From the NCBI GenBank assembly GCA_021186555.1, contig JAJKFL010000003.1, positions 30,988,908 to 31,052,907 of the forward strand: DNA of 64,000 nt, read 5' to 3'. This document shows, in pieces, positions 34,213-45,697 of the stretch. A program made the position numbers and the translations under genes. This stretch comes from Reticulitermes speratus. Lineage: Eukaryota > Arthropoda > Insecta > Blattodea > Rhinotermitidae. The notes under the pieces were generated by a model, which was not told the DNA's origin, did not search any database, and was given only the letters and a program-made list of their open reading frames with translations. Numbering within the stretch: the first letter of the stretch is position 1; the number at the start of each line of letters is the position of its first letter.

Positions 34213-34404
34213 GACTAGCTATCACATTACACGGTGCCACATCCCAGAACACAAACTCCAAAGCTTGCATAGATTACCGCAAGTTATGAAATTAAACTAA
34301 ACGCCTTCTTTTCTTCAAATGTTTCAAAACTATATAAGACTAGCAAGACATATAAGTTGATGAATAATTCCACAGAACACAGTCCCTACTGAAAAGATAA
34401 CAGT

Positions 34405-34560
34405 TGCTTAGCTATTTACAAACCCCTATTTAAGGAGCCCGCTTTCATAACAGCCCGCCACTGGTTCCTATGCTAAGCCAGATTCCGTTCTATACCTATG
34501 TCTGCAAGTGGTCTCTCTCCTTCAGGATCTCCCACCAAACCCTCCAAGCAATTCTGTCTT
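34405..34560 (-). pseudogene. Short LINE 3' scrap
   Basis: Minus strand shows GGTTTGGTGGGAGATCCTGA AGG..., GACCACTTGCAGACATAGG and CCAGTGGCGGGCTGTTATGA, in the order of the LINE 3' end at 7967-8220, with a deletion in the WEDNIKMD region. No open frame. Confidence 0.55.
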
Positions 34561-37312
34561 AGCTCCCGTGCATGCATTTACAATTTACAGAATTTTATTG
34601 TAGCAGCACATTATTAACTACGCAGTTAACGTCGTAACAAAGACACAACACCCGAGTCTCACGGACACACAAGTATTCTATGTTTAATTGAAGACGACAG
34701 AAGGATGATTTCAAGTGGCCAAATGTTCCTTACCTCGAGCAAATGCCAAGGAAGTTATAAACTTGTAGGACATATACACGCGTTCCATGACGAGGGTGGG
34801 TGTCGTAAAAGAATGGAGATTTAATATATTACCTTTCCAAGTTTTGTAGTACGTAAGGTCTATCTGAAGGGCGTACTTGGAGAACAAGTTAAAGAATAAG
34901 AGACAATGCGCTGCAGTAAAGTAAGGATGTTTCGGACTACCGGATTTCTCGGCTTGTCCGTCGGCCCGTGTTCCGAAAGTACGAAAGCAGAATAGCGTTC
35001 TGAAAACTGGATCTCTTTCCGCCCTCAGGCAAAAAGGTGGGGAAGTGGCCGGTCAAGTGGGCCCGGTAGAAACAGCGAAGGACGGAAACCAATCCAGTTT
35101 CCGAAACATTTTGCTTCTTCTCTGTGCTCTTTCGGAACGTCCACATCCGAGTAGTCCCAAATGTCATACGCCATCGTTAGAATAAACACAGAATTATACG
35201 GACAGCTAGACTAACTCATGTGGGTATAAAGCAGACACGCTATCAGCTGCAGTCCTGCCCGCTCTCCTTTGTATTGTAGGGCAGGTTCTCGTATCATTGT
35301 CATTATCTGTTTCAGTGTTACATCGTGGTGATATACAGCGTGCTCTCCGAAATATTTTCAAACTCGTACCCCCACATGTTCTCGATTAACATGATATAGA
35401 ACTCCACATGCAGTTCAAGAAATGTACCTCATGTCATATTCTTCATAAAACAATTCTTCGGTACTTTGCAATTAGCACGGCACGTCTTGGTAATTATTTT
35501 GCCCAGTGCTTACGGAGATATTCTAGTTGAGAATTTCGGATCCTCATAACTCCTTCCTGTTTTCAAAAATCGTAAAGTTGCACTGAGCGTTAGACGAGAG
35601 GATATTGAATGCCTCATGCAGGAATCTTGTTTTTCAACAAATGGAGAAACCACAGACAGAAAATTCAACTAGTTTTCTTCGTTCATTCTAAGATAATTGT
35701 GCCAGTCTCGGCGGTGAATTCGTAATTCCTCTAACAGGTTAATGTGTTAATAGTCACATTGTTTCAGCAGCCACGCTTTCGACCAATGACTTCTCCCGAC
35801 TGGCTTTCCCCTTCTTGTCATAACAGTAGCGATGGTGTCGCTACATATAGTTTCCTCAGTGGACGTCATGAAATACATTTCAACGATAGTGAACTGGTCA
35901 AAATTACTAGCGAACAAAGTAAAATTCTTTGGATTTGTACATACGTGTGTGGACTGCGTAGCTTTTTTTTTTTTTTTTTTCAAAGTTCTAACCTCGCAGT
36001 GAGAACTGTGCAAAACTGAGCGTGTATGGGGCCCATCATATTTTGTGAGGTCTGCTTGGCAAGCCTTCTGTTTTGTAGCAAAATAAAATTAGGTCCATAG
36101 CCTCTACTCGATTTATTTGGAATCACAACATAATATTTCCGAAAAATTACGTCGCAACTTGAGGTAAAATATTTCAAACCAAACCCGGACAATTTAGAAA
36201 AGCTAACACAAAGACTAGACGGTTTTTTTAAATTTAAAGTACTGTATTCTAAATATCTCCTTAATACTACAGTTAATTTTATGTAATTATTTTGTTAAGG
36301 CCGTTAAATTCATGTACACTGACAGCCGTTTAATTTAGGTTTTCAGGTAAAGCGTGTAATATTAAATTATAAATGACAGAGGTTCCAGTCCCGTAATTTA
36401 ACAGAAACTAGTTCTCTTGGAGAAAAACTTGTGGGGTTGCAACCAAGACAAAAACACTCCAGCTGTGTGCGACCTGCAGTCTGCATTCATTAGCTTAATG
36501 TGTCCAGTTTCCTGCTTCTTTACACATTTCTGACAATTTGATCCTCAAAACACGAAACCGAGAATCCAGACAAAGAGGAGAGATGGCATTCACCAAAAAA
36601 CACTTAGAAGCTTACACTTTTAGAGTATTAAATCGTAGAGGTGTAATATAAAGACCTGTGTAAAGAACGCTGAAACTGCTGTTACGTACCTAGCTCCTAC
36701 GTTAATATTCGCTGTAACGCGCCTCAGAGAGGGAAAGCGGGTAGATCGGTTTGAAGCCAGGAAAGAGAGAACCCCTCTCACACCTGCACGACTCAGCAAC
36801 AGTTGCCATGGGAACAAGAGACCAATTTGCATAGTAAAATCTTTGTCCTTGTTAATTGAGAGGACACCCCCACAGCATCCCAGCCTGAGCAGCAAGGATT
36901 CCGTTGCAACTATGAAAAGAGAAAGAGAGCAGCAGAGTGAAAGGGGGGGCGTCGAAGGGAAGCTGAAGGGTGAGGATGGTAGAGGTTAGCAATGGGCGTC
37001 GTTTGGAAACACGGAAGCTCCATTTACGCAGCTAAGTACCTCACTAAACAGAATAGTATAGGGTTATCCTTTATATGTGCATGTGTCACTGTATGTATAT
37101 GTTAACAATGATAGCGAGTAACAACTGTACCCACTCCCCCAACATTCATCCTCCCCTTTCTACGACGTAATCAAACATGTTGTGGTGATTGAATATTCTC
37201 GCTTGTACTCAGCGATAGAAACTTGTTCTATACACTGGGAGGACATTATACAGTAATCACGTTTAATATTAACATCAGAAACTATCGATAATGTTCTCTC
37301 TCACATATACAT
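34561..37312. other. Long stretch without supported features
   Basis: About 2.7 kb with no recognised element. It has a 20-base T run (35963-35982) and a G-rich patch near 36936-36980; frames at 35744-36019 and 36620-36895 lack motifs. Confidence 0.4.
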
Positions 37313-37381
37313 ACACACACACATACGTACGTACATACATACATACATACATACATACATACATACATACATACATACATA
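37313..37381. repeat. (CATA)n microsatellite
   Basis: ACAC and ACGT units pass into about thirteen ACAT units. Confidence 0.95.
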
Positions 37382-38710
37382 GTAGTGCAGTTATTTAGTG
37401 AAGTCAGTATTGAATAATTTCTATATAAAATGGCAGATAAGGCGTGTAATAGAGACAGCATTAATCAGGAGTCATGTTTAATATTAACAGAGTTAACCTG
37501 TAACGGACATTGCGAGGCAGACAGCGGTTACGTGTTACAGATGCAATAGAAACATTACAAGGTGCATCAATACATATGTTGTGTGATAAATTAAGGGACA
37601 ATGTGTTTTTTCGTGCTAAAAAAACTATGGGTAAAGTTAATATGGATTCACACTAAAAAATAGAACCTGGACATATCAGGGCAAAGGGGAACCAAATAAT
37701 TTTTAATTTTTGAGTTACTTGAAGATATCAGGAGCACTGAGAGGGAGAACTGAAATAACTGAGCCTGCCAGTAATGTTTTCAAGCATAGCAGAAACGCTG
37801 GGATTCGTGTAAAAAGTCACAAGCCGAGTATATCTGCTTTTGGATGTAACCATATTAAGTTCCGTATGACATTACGTGTTTTAACAGACTGACAGGTCAT
37901 TCGATTGTCAGAGCCCTCATGTATCTTTGTTGCAGATCATATACAGTTACACCCGTAAGTCGGCCCTTCCCTGCTGGCTAGAGTGCAGGTACTTTGGTGA
38001 CGACACTTCTTTGTCTGCACGGTGGAAGGACATAAGGCAGTTACGTTGCGACTTCCGTGTCTGCATTCACCTATGATTTTTTCGAACATAAAATCAAGCT
38101 TTGTCAGAAATGTATGAAATAACTATTTGCTGCAACACGTAACATGACACACAGCGTGTAACATACACTTTTATTTCATTTCATTCCAAACTGACTTAAC
38201 GAAGCTAGCCACGTCTCACCCGTTTTATTTCAGCTCACTTGCCAGTAGACTGGCACAGGCCAGTTAACGAATTTTCCACCTTGTTTCCTTTACTCCACCC
38301 CACAAACACCCATCCTGTCAGCTACCTGAAAATAATAACAAAACGAAACGACGGGTTTTGTTTCAAAATACTAAAATCGTATAAAAAGGCATTCGAGAGC
38401 GAAAAGAACACGGCACTACACTCAACGTCGAAAACAAACAGCTCCGTGTGATCCGCACCATAACTGAATATACTCGTTTACTAATCCTTAAAGTGTAAAC
38501 GCTACACAATATCGAACGAGATGACACGATAATAATACACAGCAAGTACGTAAGTACTGGTTCTGTAAAAAATTCATGGCCTATTATAAGATTCAGCATT
38601 CGTTTAGTACGACCGAGGAAACAGCGAACGTGTGCTAGACTCACCGAGTTACCTCGCTAATACACACCTTGGCAGGTACATACCAGTGTATAGCCGCAGT
38701 CCGATTGGAG
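37382..38710. other. No supported features
   Basis: Nothing recognised. Confidence 0.35.
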
Positions 38711-38736
38711 CTCCAGCAAATAATTATTTGCTGGAG
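38711..38736. repeat. Perfect 26-bp palindrome
   Basis: CTCCAGCAAATAA followed directly by its complement TTATTTGCTGGAG, no loop. Just downstream (on minus) of the truncated ORF at 38783-39142. Confidence 0.8.
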
Positions 38737-38782
38737 CCCCTTTTGAAGTGCACCGAGTTAGCCAGAGGAAGAGACGGGTAGC

Positions 38783-39142
38783 CTACTTGTTCCCGTTATG
38801 GAGTAGCACGGCTTTGTGGCTCCTGGATGAGCTGTCAATGAAGGGGCACCACTCGTTCGGGTTACAGGCGATTCTAATTGCCTCGAACAGATCGGTCACA
38901 TTGTGGCAGAAGCAGAGCCCATCTTGACGGGTGAAGAAGCTGGAAAAAGCTTGGTGACACTTCCTCTGATCTGTGACTTGCACACTTTCATCCAACAAGT
39001 TCCACTGCTTGAGCCTAGACGTCAAAAGCTCGGCATTGGACTTGGTGAGATCAACATCTCTGATCAAGTCGTTGAGGTCTTTCAATTTCAAAATATCACT
39101 GTCCTGGTCACAAAAGCAACGCTTGTGGGGAATAATAGCCAT
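38783..39142 (-). pseudogene. Truncated copy of a multicopy arthropod protein of unknown function
   Basis: The 119-codon minus frame opens at an ATG that directly follows an in-frame TAG. Blocks such as LNDLIRDVDLTKSNAELLTS, SRLKQWNLLDESV, SSFFTRQDGLCFCHNV and the end FIDSSSRSHKAVLLHNGNK match, from memory, a conserved family found in many copies in arthropod and some cnidarian genomes. There the conserved protein runs on well past HNGNKY; here a TAG follows HNGNK at once and no homology is seen beyond. So both ends are lost: a fragment of the middle. The open frame over 119 codons suggests recent loss. I do not assign a function; the family behaves like part of a mobile element. Confidence 0.65.
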
Positions 39143-39681
39143 TTTCTATACTTTTGAGGCATAAGGAATTAGGAAATAACAGTTACTACTGAGGAACAAA
39201 AAATAAATAAAAATTTGTTACACAGCGATAATTAAAGTGTTTAACAGTTACCTCAATGTGGGTGTTAGAACTTTGAATATATGCCAGCGAGAGGAATGTA
39301 GCGCAAAGTTTTCGTAAAATGACAGTCGTTTGTAGGATGGGTGGTTGTCGTCATTAGATAACGATGTCTGTAAACAGATGAAAAATTATAAAAAAAATTG
39401 CAACCCACAATAAGAGGGCGAACAATCAAAACATAAAAAATTTATAGGGCGTCAACTCAAAGTCTTACGACTGTGTATATAATTAAGTATCGGCACCCTA
39501 ACTAAAGACGTAACTGGTATCTAGCAAAAAGATATAGCCTTACTACACCACGTAAGAAACACTTTGATTCCCAAGTAATACCATAAAACAACTTTTAAAA
39601 TCTTATTATTTTTAGCTCTATGTGTAAAATATACGAAACTCCACTCCATCTCATGGTATTTTATCATCGTCATCATTATCA
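39143..39681. other. No supported features
   Basis: AT-rich; nothing recognised. Confidence 0.35.
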
Positions 39682-39691
39682 TCAGTTTAAT

Positions 39692-40115
39692 TTTTTTTTT
39701 TTTTTTTTTTCCTATGGCTCAACAGCCCCTTTTCGGGTTCCTAGGCCTCCTCATTTCGAGGTTTCATGATCACACATTCGAGACACACCACAGTCGGTAG
39801 GACTCCTCTGGACGAGTGACCAGCCCGTCGCAGAGACCTCTACCTGACAACACACAACACTCACAAGAGACAGACATCCATGCCCCCCCGGTGGGAATTT
39901 TTTTTTGTCTGTCCGGGGTTTTTTCCCTTTGATCCATTTTTGTACATTTTTTAAATCCTTTTCGTCCTTCATGTCACTTTATGTTCCATGCTACCGTCCT
40001 TATACAACAAACACAACACAAACATCCATGCACCCGGTGGGATTCGAACCCAGGATCCTAGTAAGCGAGCGGCCGAAGACCCACGCCTTAGACCGCACGG
40101 CCACTGGGATCGGCC
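39692..40115 (-). mobile_element. Rearranged SINE, family A (424 bp)
   Basis: A target duplication TCAGTTTAAT (39682-39691, 40116-40125) shows one insertion event. Yet it is about 170 bp longer than its relatives. Block 39712-39897 is the 3' two-thirds of family A; ~39898-40005 is T-rich foreign sequence; 40006-40115 repeats part of the body (ACATCCATGC, CCGGTGGGA) and then gives the normal tRNA-Leu-like head. The CCATGCCC...CCGGTGGGA junction occurs twice. It ends in an A-rich tail (22 T at 39690-39711). Confidence 0.82.
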
Positions 40116-40125
40116 TCAGTTTAAT

Positions 40126-40556
40126 ATTAGTCTTTCAATATCCATCATCTTTAATATCATAATCATAATATTATAGTCTGTGGCAAATAGGGCTTAAGGT
40201 TTGCAATAAGGTTTTGCAAGACTCACCGGAATTTGCGTGTTAAGTTCAACCGCACACAGAAACGTGAACACTAGTTAGGAAGGACAGAAGTACGAAAACT
40301 AAACTGGAAATTAACTTTCTCAGGTCCATGAAAGATGTAAATTATATTTGTATAAAAGTAGCAAAACGCAGGCAGACGATATTCAATGGTATAACAAAGA
40401 AGACAGATAAATTTACGCAGATCTGAAAGAGCCTTCATACCCTGGAGAAAATGAGTAACCGCAACTGATTCAATGGTGACAGACCTATTTCCAAAAGGAG
40501 ACCAAAAAATAAACCATTCTTACAGAATCCGAAGGGTCATGAGGTTAAGAAGATAT
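40126..40556. other. No supported features
   Basis: Nothing recognised. Confidence 0.35.
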
Positions 40557-40681
40557 GTCTTGTGAAATTTCACACTGTTGACACCGTGCATCTTCGTCAT
40601 ATTAAATTAAGTTACAGACCAACTGATGCACACTAAAACCACTTTTTATGTAGCTTTATTATTAAAATTGTTAAAATTATA

Positions 40682-40720
40682 CCCCAGCACGTGTTTCGAT
40701 CCTAAGATCATCGTCAGGGG
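40682..40720 (-). ncRNA. Hammerhead-like motif, outer left arm
   Basis: Minus strand: CCC, CUGACGA, U, stem II GAUCU/GGAUC with one wobble, GAAACACGUGCU, GGGG. A change in the stem III/cleavage region (GUGCU for GUGUU) likely disables it. Confidence 0.5.
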
Positions 40721-40869
40721 TTTTTTTGTTGTTGAAAGCTACAGTCACTTCATATACATGATTTTAAATATTCTAACGGCACTTTAAAACTTATATATTA
40801 TAACTGATTATCATTCACCAACAAATGCACAAAGATAATTTTTTCACAAATTACTTTATTAAAGGATTT

Positions 40870-40913
40870 CCCCTATACGTATTTCGGCAATCTATATTGC
40901 CATCTTCAGGGGG
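40870..40913 (-). ncRNA. Hammerhead-like ribozyme motif, inner, intact core
   Basis: Minus strand: CCCC | CUGAAGA | U | GGCAAU-AUAG-AUUGCC | GAAAUACGUAUA | GGGG. Stem II has six pairs. Stem III is AUA/UAU around CG, where the 2033-2074 motif has ACA/UGU around CG: a paired change at both sides. All core bases present. Confidence 0.68.
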
Positions 40914-41346
40914 TCATTTTGGTTTGTGCATAGACCAATGTACATGTGTCAATATTGGTTATTATACCATCTATAAAATTGTATAAAAATTGTGTAAAGT
41001 TGTATTATAGTATTAAAATAGTACTAAAATAGCTTGTTAAAATTGATAGTAAGATAGTATTAAATTACATTTGCGGTAAAATTCGTAATTATTGGCAGTG
41101 TGGTCCGGTATGCTGTTCCTTGTCGGATATCTGTAGTGTTGCTGTGTGGAAGCACCTTCTCCCTTCGTGTCAGCGTGGCTTCTTATAAGTTAAAATCTTG
41201 TAAAAAGACTCGTTAAAAGTTGTAAAATTGTAAAAGTACTGTAGATAGTAGATTGCGTTTAAGTTTTAAGTTTTAAAGTGCCGTTAGAATATTTAAAATC
41301 ATGTATATGAAGTGACTGTAGCTTTCAACCAAAAAAAAAAAAAAAA

Positions 41347-41384
41347 CCCTGACGATGATCCTAGGATCGAAACACGTGTTGGGG
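41347..41384 (+). ncRNA. Hammerhead-like motif, outer right arm
   Basis: CC | CUGACGA | U | GAUCC-UA-GGAUC | GAAACACGUGUU | GGGG. Core intact; stem I shortened to two pairs by an A run upstream. Confidence 0.6.
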
Positions 41385-41501
41385 TATAATTTTAACAATT
41401 TTAATAATAAAGCTACATAAAAAGTGGTTTTAGTGTGCATCACTTGGTCTGTAACTTAATTTAGTCTTGTGAAATGTTATGCCATATCTGCTGGTAAATA
41501 G

Positions 41502-41553
41502 TTACCGACGTTTGGGGAGACAGTAGCGCCCCAGCTTCATGGGCAAGCAGTCC
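41502..41553 (-). ncRNA. Degenerate hammerhead-like motif
   Basis: Minus strand: CCCAUGAAGC, stem II GGGG/CCCC, CAAACGUCGGUAA. The GAAA has become CAAA and the core is changed; related to the 63947-63988 motif. Confidence 0.35.
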
Positions 41554-42374
41554 AAGACACTTCTTAGACCGTCTGGTCCTAAATACGAAGGCAGCCACCG
41601 CCTCTAAAACGTCGTTACTTTCAGTCTTCACATGAATAAATTCTGCTGTGTCAACCTCAAATATCTCGCAAAGTGATTCTTAGTAAAACACAAACCGATA
41701 ATGTTATTTCTCAGTATGTATGAAACAGAAACCTTCCTTTTTAAGATAATCCTTTATACTTATTTTTCTTTAAGCTCAATGTACCATGTCCGATCATTAT
41801 CGTCGTCATCGTCAGCGTCGTCGTCGTCGTCGTCGCGTCGTTGCTGACCCGGTTCCGCAAAGCAGGTCAGTTTAATGTCCGCGGAGCCAACAAATATGCT
41901 ATTTACTATGGGGGGGGGGGGGGGGAGTTGTCCCCAATATCAGCGACTTCTTTGAGACTTCAAGCACACAACTTGCCGGTCGGTACATCATTCATTCCTT
42001 TCGACGTCCTGGGCGCACAATTATGCTGGTCACCATTCAATTCTTTTGGCATCCCGAGCGCAAATTATGATTATCAGCACACGATTTTTTCCACATCCTG
42101 AGCTCACAATTATGCTAGTCAGCACATCATTTCTTGTCGCAATATAATACCCACGAATTTGGATGCCGTAGACCTATTGCGTTAACAGCCTTTGGTCTCT
42201 CCCTGCTTTTAGCAATTAGTAATTTTCAGTTCTATTTCGAGAATACATTACAGGCTTCAGAAGAAGAAGAAGAAGAAAATAATAGCCTACAGGATGAAGG
42301 GAGAGGAAGAAGATGGTGAACAAGGAAGAGGATAATACAAAAAAAGGTAAAGTAAAACTGCCCGTGTCTTTAAT
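41554..42374. other. Low-complexity runs only
   Basis: A CGT trinucleotide run (41803-41836), a 16-base G run (41910-41925) and a GAA run (42258-42278). No gene. Confidence 0.5.
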
Positions 42375-42643
42375 TAAGCACCACGCACCGGTGGAATAAC
42401 TCTGCGCAGTCTTAACGTAGGCTCTAGATGATGGGACTGGCCAGCATTACGCTCAGGCCGATTTACTTCCGAGAGAAGTGCACCCAGTACTCAATGCATA
42501 AGAGGCAGGGCGGTCTCGAGAGCCGGTCTGGATGCTGTGGAGAAGAAAAAAAGATATTTTAATGCTGCCAGGATTCAAATTCGACTCTTCAGTTGTCCAG
42601 TCCGCAGCCTAGCCACTATACCGACTGAGCTATCCGACTCTCA
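42375..42643 (-). mobile_element. SINE, family B (full head)
   Basis: Minus strand: A-box GGATAGCTCAGTCGGTATAG, close to a true tRNA A box, then a B-box-like GTCGAATTTGAATCCTGG, and the body through AACGTAGGCTCTAGATGATG (plus orientation). Full-length and moderately diverged. Confidence 0.75.
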
Positions 42644-43744
42644 ATAGAAAATTTTTAATAGCATGTCATCTGGAAGTTTCTGTTCCCCAACAACCCCGAT
42701 GTTTAGTCATGAACGAGTCAACAGACATTGTATGACAGTCACAAAAATAAATAAATACGTCAAATTCACTTATGCGATTAGGCTACGTACAGGAATAAAA
42801 ATCCCCAACGTTTCGGCAAATACGAAGTACCAGTTCCTCTGCGCGATATAATCCAAAATGCCAATTCAAAGCACTGAACACCAAACGCAAAAGCCTGAAG
42901 ATTCGTAATGAATACGTACACAAAAAATTGCCTCAAATTTACTCATTTCATGGCTACTGTGAGGAGAACTGAAAATCGCAGTGTCTTCAGCACTTTACTA
43001 TTCCTTGGAGATGGTACTCGGGAGCAGACAGACAGTAAAAGCAAAGTGAAGATGAACCAGAAAGACGATAACACATTCCCGTTGTTCCATCCCCGATATA
43101 CTGCCGTGTTACGTGAGATGACCGCACAAGTACCTGCCACCTCGTCTTGTTTGTGTTACGTAGGATGGATTTCATACCCTACTGGCGAACACGTCTTAAA
43201 GTTCAGAAGGAGAAAAAAGGATTATGGTTCAGAGTGAAAGTTTATTCCGCCACAAGGCAAACGAATGTGTGTCGGGCCCCGTGAATGGAACTGACAGGCA
43301 GTTTCTAAAACCGGACTATCAAAATTGCTTGTCATACCACCACAGGGTTCTTTTTTGTGTACAGGAAACATAGTGGAAAATTTTATGACGCCCATAGTTG
43401 TACATATCAGATACAGGAATTATGTACTTGACTTTATGTGATTTATGTCGTTAAAGTTATTGAACGTCGCGATATTATCGGTTAGAAGCCCGCAGGTAGA
43501 TGCTTAGCCGCAAGAACAGTAAATCGTCACGACGTCAGTGCTTCTCCTCAACCTACACAAAAAGGAAGGGGTGGGGTTGAAACAGCACACGATAGTTTCC
43601 TTTCTACTGACTGTCCATAATAATGTTTTCTGCACCAGTAACAGCTTCACAAGAAAATAATACAGTTCAGAATGCTACATTAAGAATATATAAATTCACC
43701 CCTTTATAGGCCCAAAGATATCTTGCCACCAAGCCCAAACCACC
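42644..43744. other. No gene seen; possible motif relic
   Basis: CCAACGTTTCGGC at 42807-42819 is a GCCGAAACGUUGG block on minus, perhaps another ribozyme relic. The 109-codon frame 42908-43237 has no motif. Confidence 0.35.
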
Positions 43745-43860
43745 GTGAGTTCCTTTCTGCAGATTATAGCAGCTGGAGCGTGAAGCTCATCACTCATATC
43801 AATCTAATTCCGAGATATAAACCCTTTCCCCCTCCCCTACATACACATTCACTGCGTGTA
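43745..43860 (+). mobile_element. SINE fragment, family B
   Basis: GCAGCTGGAGCGTGAAGCTC, then CAATCTAATTCCGAG and a CCTTTCCCCCTCCCC stretch: 3' half of family B, diverged. Confidence 0.5.
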
Positions 43861-44129
43861 ATTTAGGGATAGGAACCTACTTGGTTAGAAAGACTTCAGG
43901 TAAACATACAAAAGGCAGGAATCTTCATTTCCTAAAGTCAGTCCTTCCAGAGTTCCAAAAGCAGGCAACCCTACTGTCATTTAAGATCCATCCCCCCAGG
44001 AATACACTTTGCTTTAAAGGCTCCATCAGGTGAGGGGATGAGCTGGACCATACATACCAAGAGACACGTAGAGACCCCGACCATAGCAGTCTCTTTATGA
44101 CCGGCCGATGGGAGACTTAATTAAAGAGG

Positions 44130-44390
44130 CTGAAGCTATAGTCAGCCAGCTAGGCCTTCGGGGTATGAACAGTCGCCAGCATTACGTTCGCACCTACAGG
44201 CCAAGCACACATCCCTATGTCTGGCGTGTTTTCGGGTCGAAGCTCGAACCGCCAACCAAGCTGCACATGTTCCTAAACAAGAGATGCCAGACGCTATGCA
44301 CCACTCGAGTGCGGCGGCTTCACGAACTTGATTTGTTGACAGGTAACGTAAACAATTTGGCCTGGTCAGGCCGAACGTAACAGCTCCCCC
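44130..44390 (-). mobile_element. Possible tRNA-like SINE, family E
   Basis: Minus strand: A-box-like GTGGTGCATAGCGTCTGG and B box GGCGGTTCGAGCTTCG, about 40 bases apart. GC content is above its surroundings. Only one copy seen, so ends and class are uncertain. Confidence 0.4.
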
Positions 44391-44486
44391 CATGTCTTAC
44401 GGTCTCCCTCAAGGACTGAAGTATCCATGAAAGCTCCCTCAGGAAAAGCACACTCCTCTTGTCAGACGGGATTATCTATACATTAG

Positions 44487-44640
44487 CGCTAAACAACGAC
44501 ACCTACTACATGCGCATTACGGTTAAAGGGAAAATTGAGAACATGCGGTAGGTGCAAAGCGAACGCAGATCACGGTTGAACATTTTGGCTTCTATTTAAG
44601 AGGTGCCAGGCTAAACAAAGACGCCTACTATGAATAGCTT
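44487..44640. repeat. Repeat block with internal duplication
   Basis: GCTAAACAACGACACCTACTA (44486-44506) returns as GCTAAACAAAGACGCCTACTA (44612-44632). Between them CGGTTGAACATTTTGGCTTC and AAGAGGTGCCAGGCT recur at 45212-45299. Unclassified. Confidence 0.5.
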
Positions 44641-45129
44641 TGTTTCGCGACCCCAGGATTCAGGAATAAAGATAGGTGAAAATAAAAAAAAAACGAATCG
44701 GTATGACGAATGTGACATTTTAATGATTTAATGAAATGAAGACAAACATGTATGCATTTAGGCCTACATACTTCTGTATGAGCCTGAGGTTAGTACTGTG
44801 ACCCCTCTCAAAGCTCTTATATCTACAGCTAATCTTCTTGATTTTGCAAATTTGAATTTTCCGCGTTTTGCGAGGTATTCCTCACAATGAGAAATTCCGC
44901 CAACCGTACGACAACTTCGGCGAAAAAATGGTAATTTTGTTTGGCTGGTACAATAACTTTTCGTTAAGAGGGTGGCAACGCTGGTAGTGAAGGCTGTGTC
45001 ATTTTTTAAACCATGACGGCAAAGCCGACAATACTAAATGTCATTACAAGTGACAGCATTTACCAAAAATACTGTTTTTGATACGCTTATCAAAGTAGTG
45101 TGAGTCAGTAATAAGTGCATTGATGATAT

Positions 45130-45300
45130 TGTTTTGCAACACACTCCGATTAGCTACGCGACCCAAATCTGAGTCGCGACCCATAGATTGAGAAAGCTGA
45201 GCTAACCGAAAGATTGAGAATACGAATATCCGGTAGGTACGGAGCGGATGTAGATCCACGGTTGAACATTTTAATTTCTGTTTAAGAGGTACCAGGCTTG
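45130..45300. repeat. Second copy of the 44.5 kb block
   Basis: CGGTTGAACATTTTAATTTC and AAGAGGTACCAGGCTT match 44570-44613. Just before it, TACGCGACCCAAATCTGAG TCGCGACCC resembles the subterminal part of hAT MITEs, so the pair may belong to a diverged DNA transposon. Confidence 0.4.
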
Positions 45301-45675
45301 AATCTCTATAGGAACCGGCTGCACCGCGGCTAATTACATTCGACCTCTTCGTTGCTGTGCTGTCTCCTTCACACTTGCTGTGCGCTTTAACTTTTACATG
45401 GAATGTCCTCCGTATAAATCTGTTCAGTTTCTGATCTGACGTTGTTAAATAAGTACATTTTTACTAGTTTTAGATGAAACTGAATGAAGGGGTTAAATAC
45501 GAATATTTCGTAAAGTGTAAGAAAGAGTTTAGTTAGGCCCTATGTTGGCAGTAAGGCAAATCCGCATACAGCACATTGGCACAACCGAATTAAAATGGTG
45601 AAGCTGCTATCACACGAACCGTTCCACAATTAGCGATGCGGATGCGGAAGAAAGAACTGGATATTCTCGTCTGGA

Positions 45676-45697
45676 GAGAGAGAGAGAGAGAGAGGAG
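45676..45697. repeat. (GA)n microsatellite
   Basis: Eleven GA units. Confidence 0.9.

Larger units (their letters stand above)
40569..41463. mobile_element. Composite foldback Penelope-type element (895 bp)
   Basis: Flanked by a 12-bp duplication GTCTTGTGAAAT (40557-40568, 41464-41475). It begins with the same asymmetric segment as the 1.8 kb element (CACACTGTTGACACCGTG), followed by inverted arms at about 40606-40792 and 41260-41458 with hammerhead-like motifs in opposite directions. The ~470-bp centre holds a third motif on minus (40870-40913) and an associated related terminal repeat (TTACTTTATTAAAGG, CAACAAATGCACAAAGAT). Non-coding. The 1.8 kb copy lacks this centre. Confidence 0.8.

Noticed and set aside
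42908..43237. 109-codon plus frame
   Set aside because: No motif, no family resemblance and no neighbouring exon-like signal.
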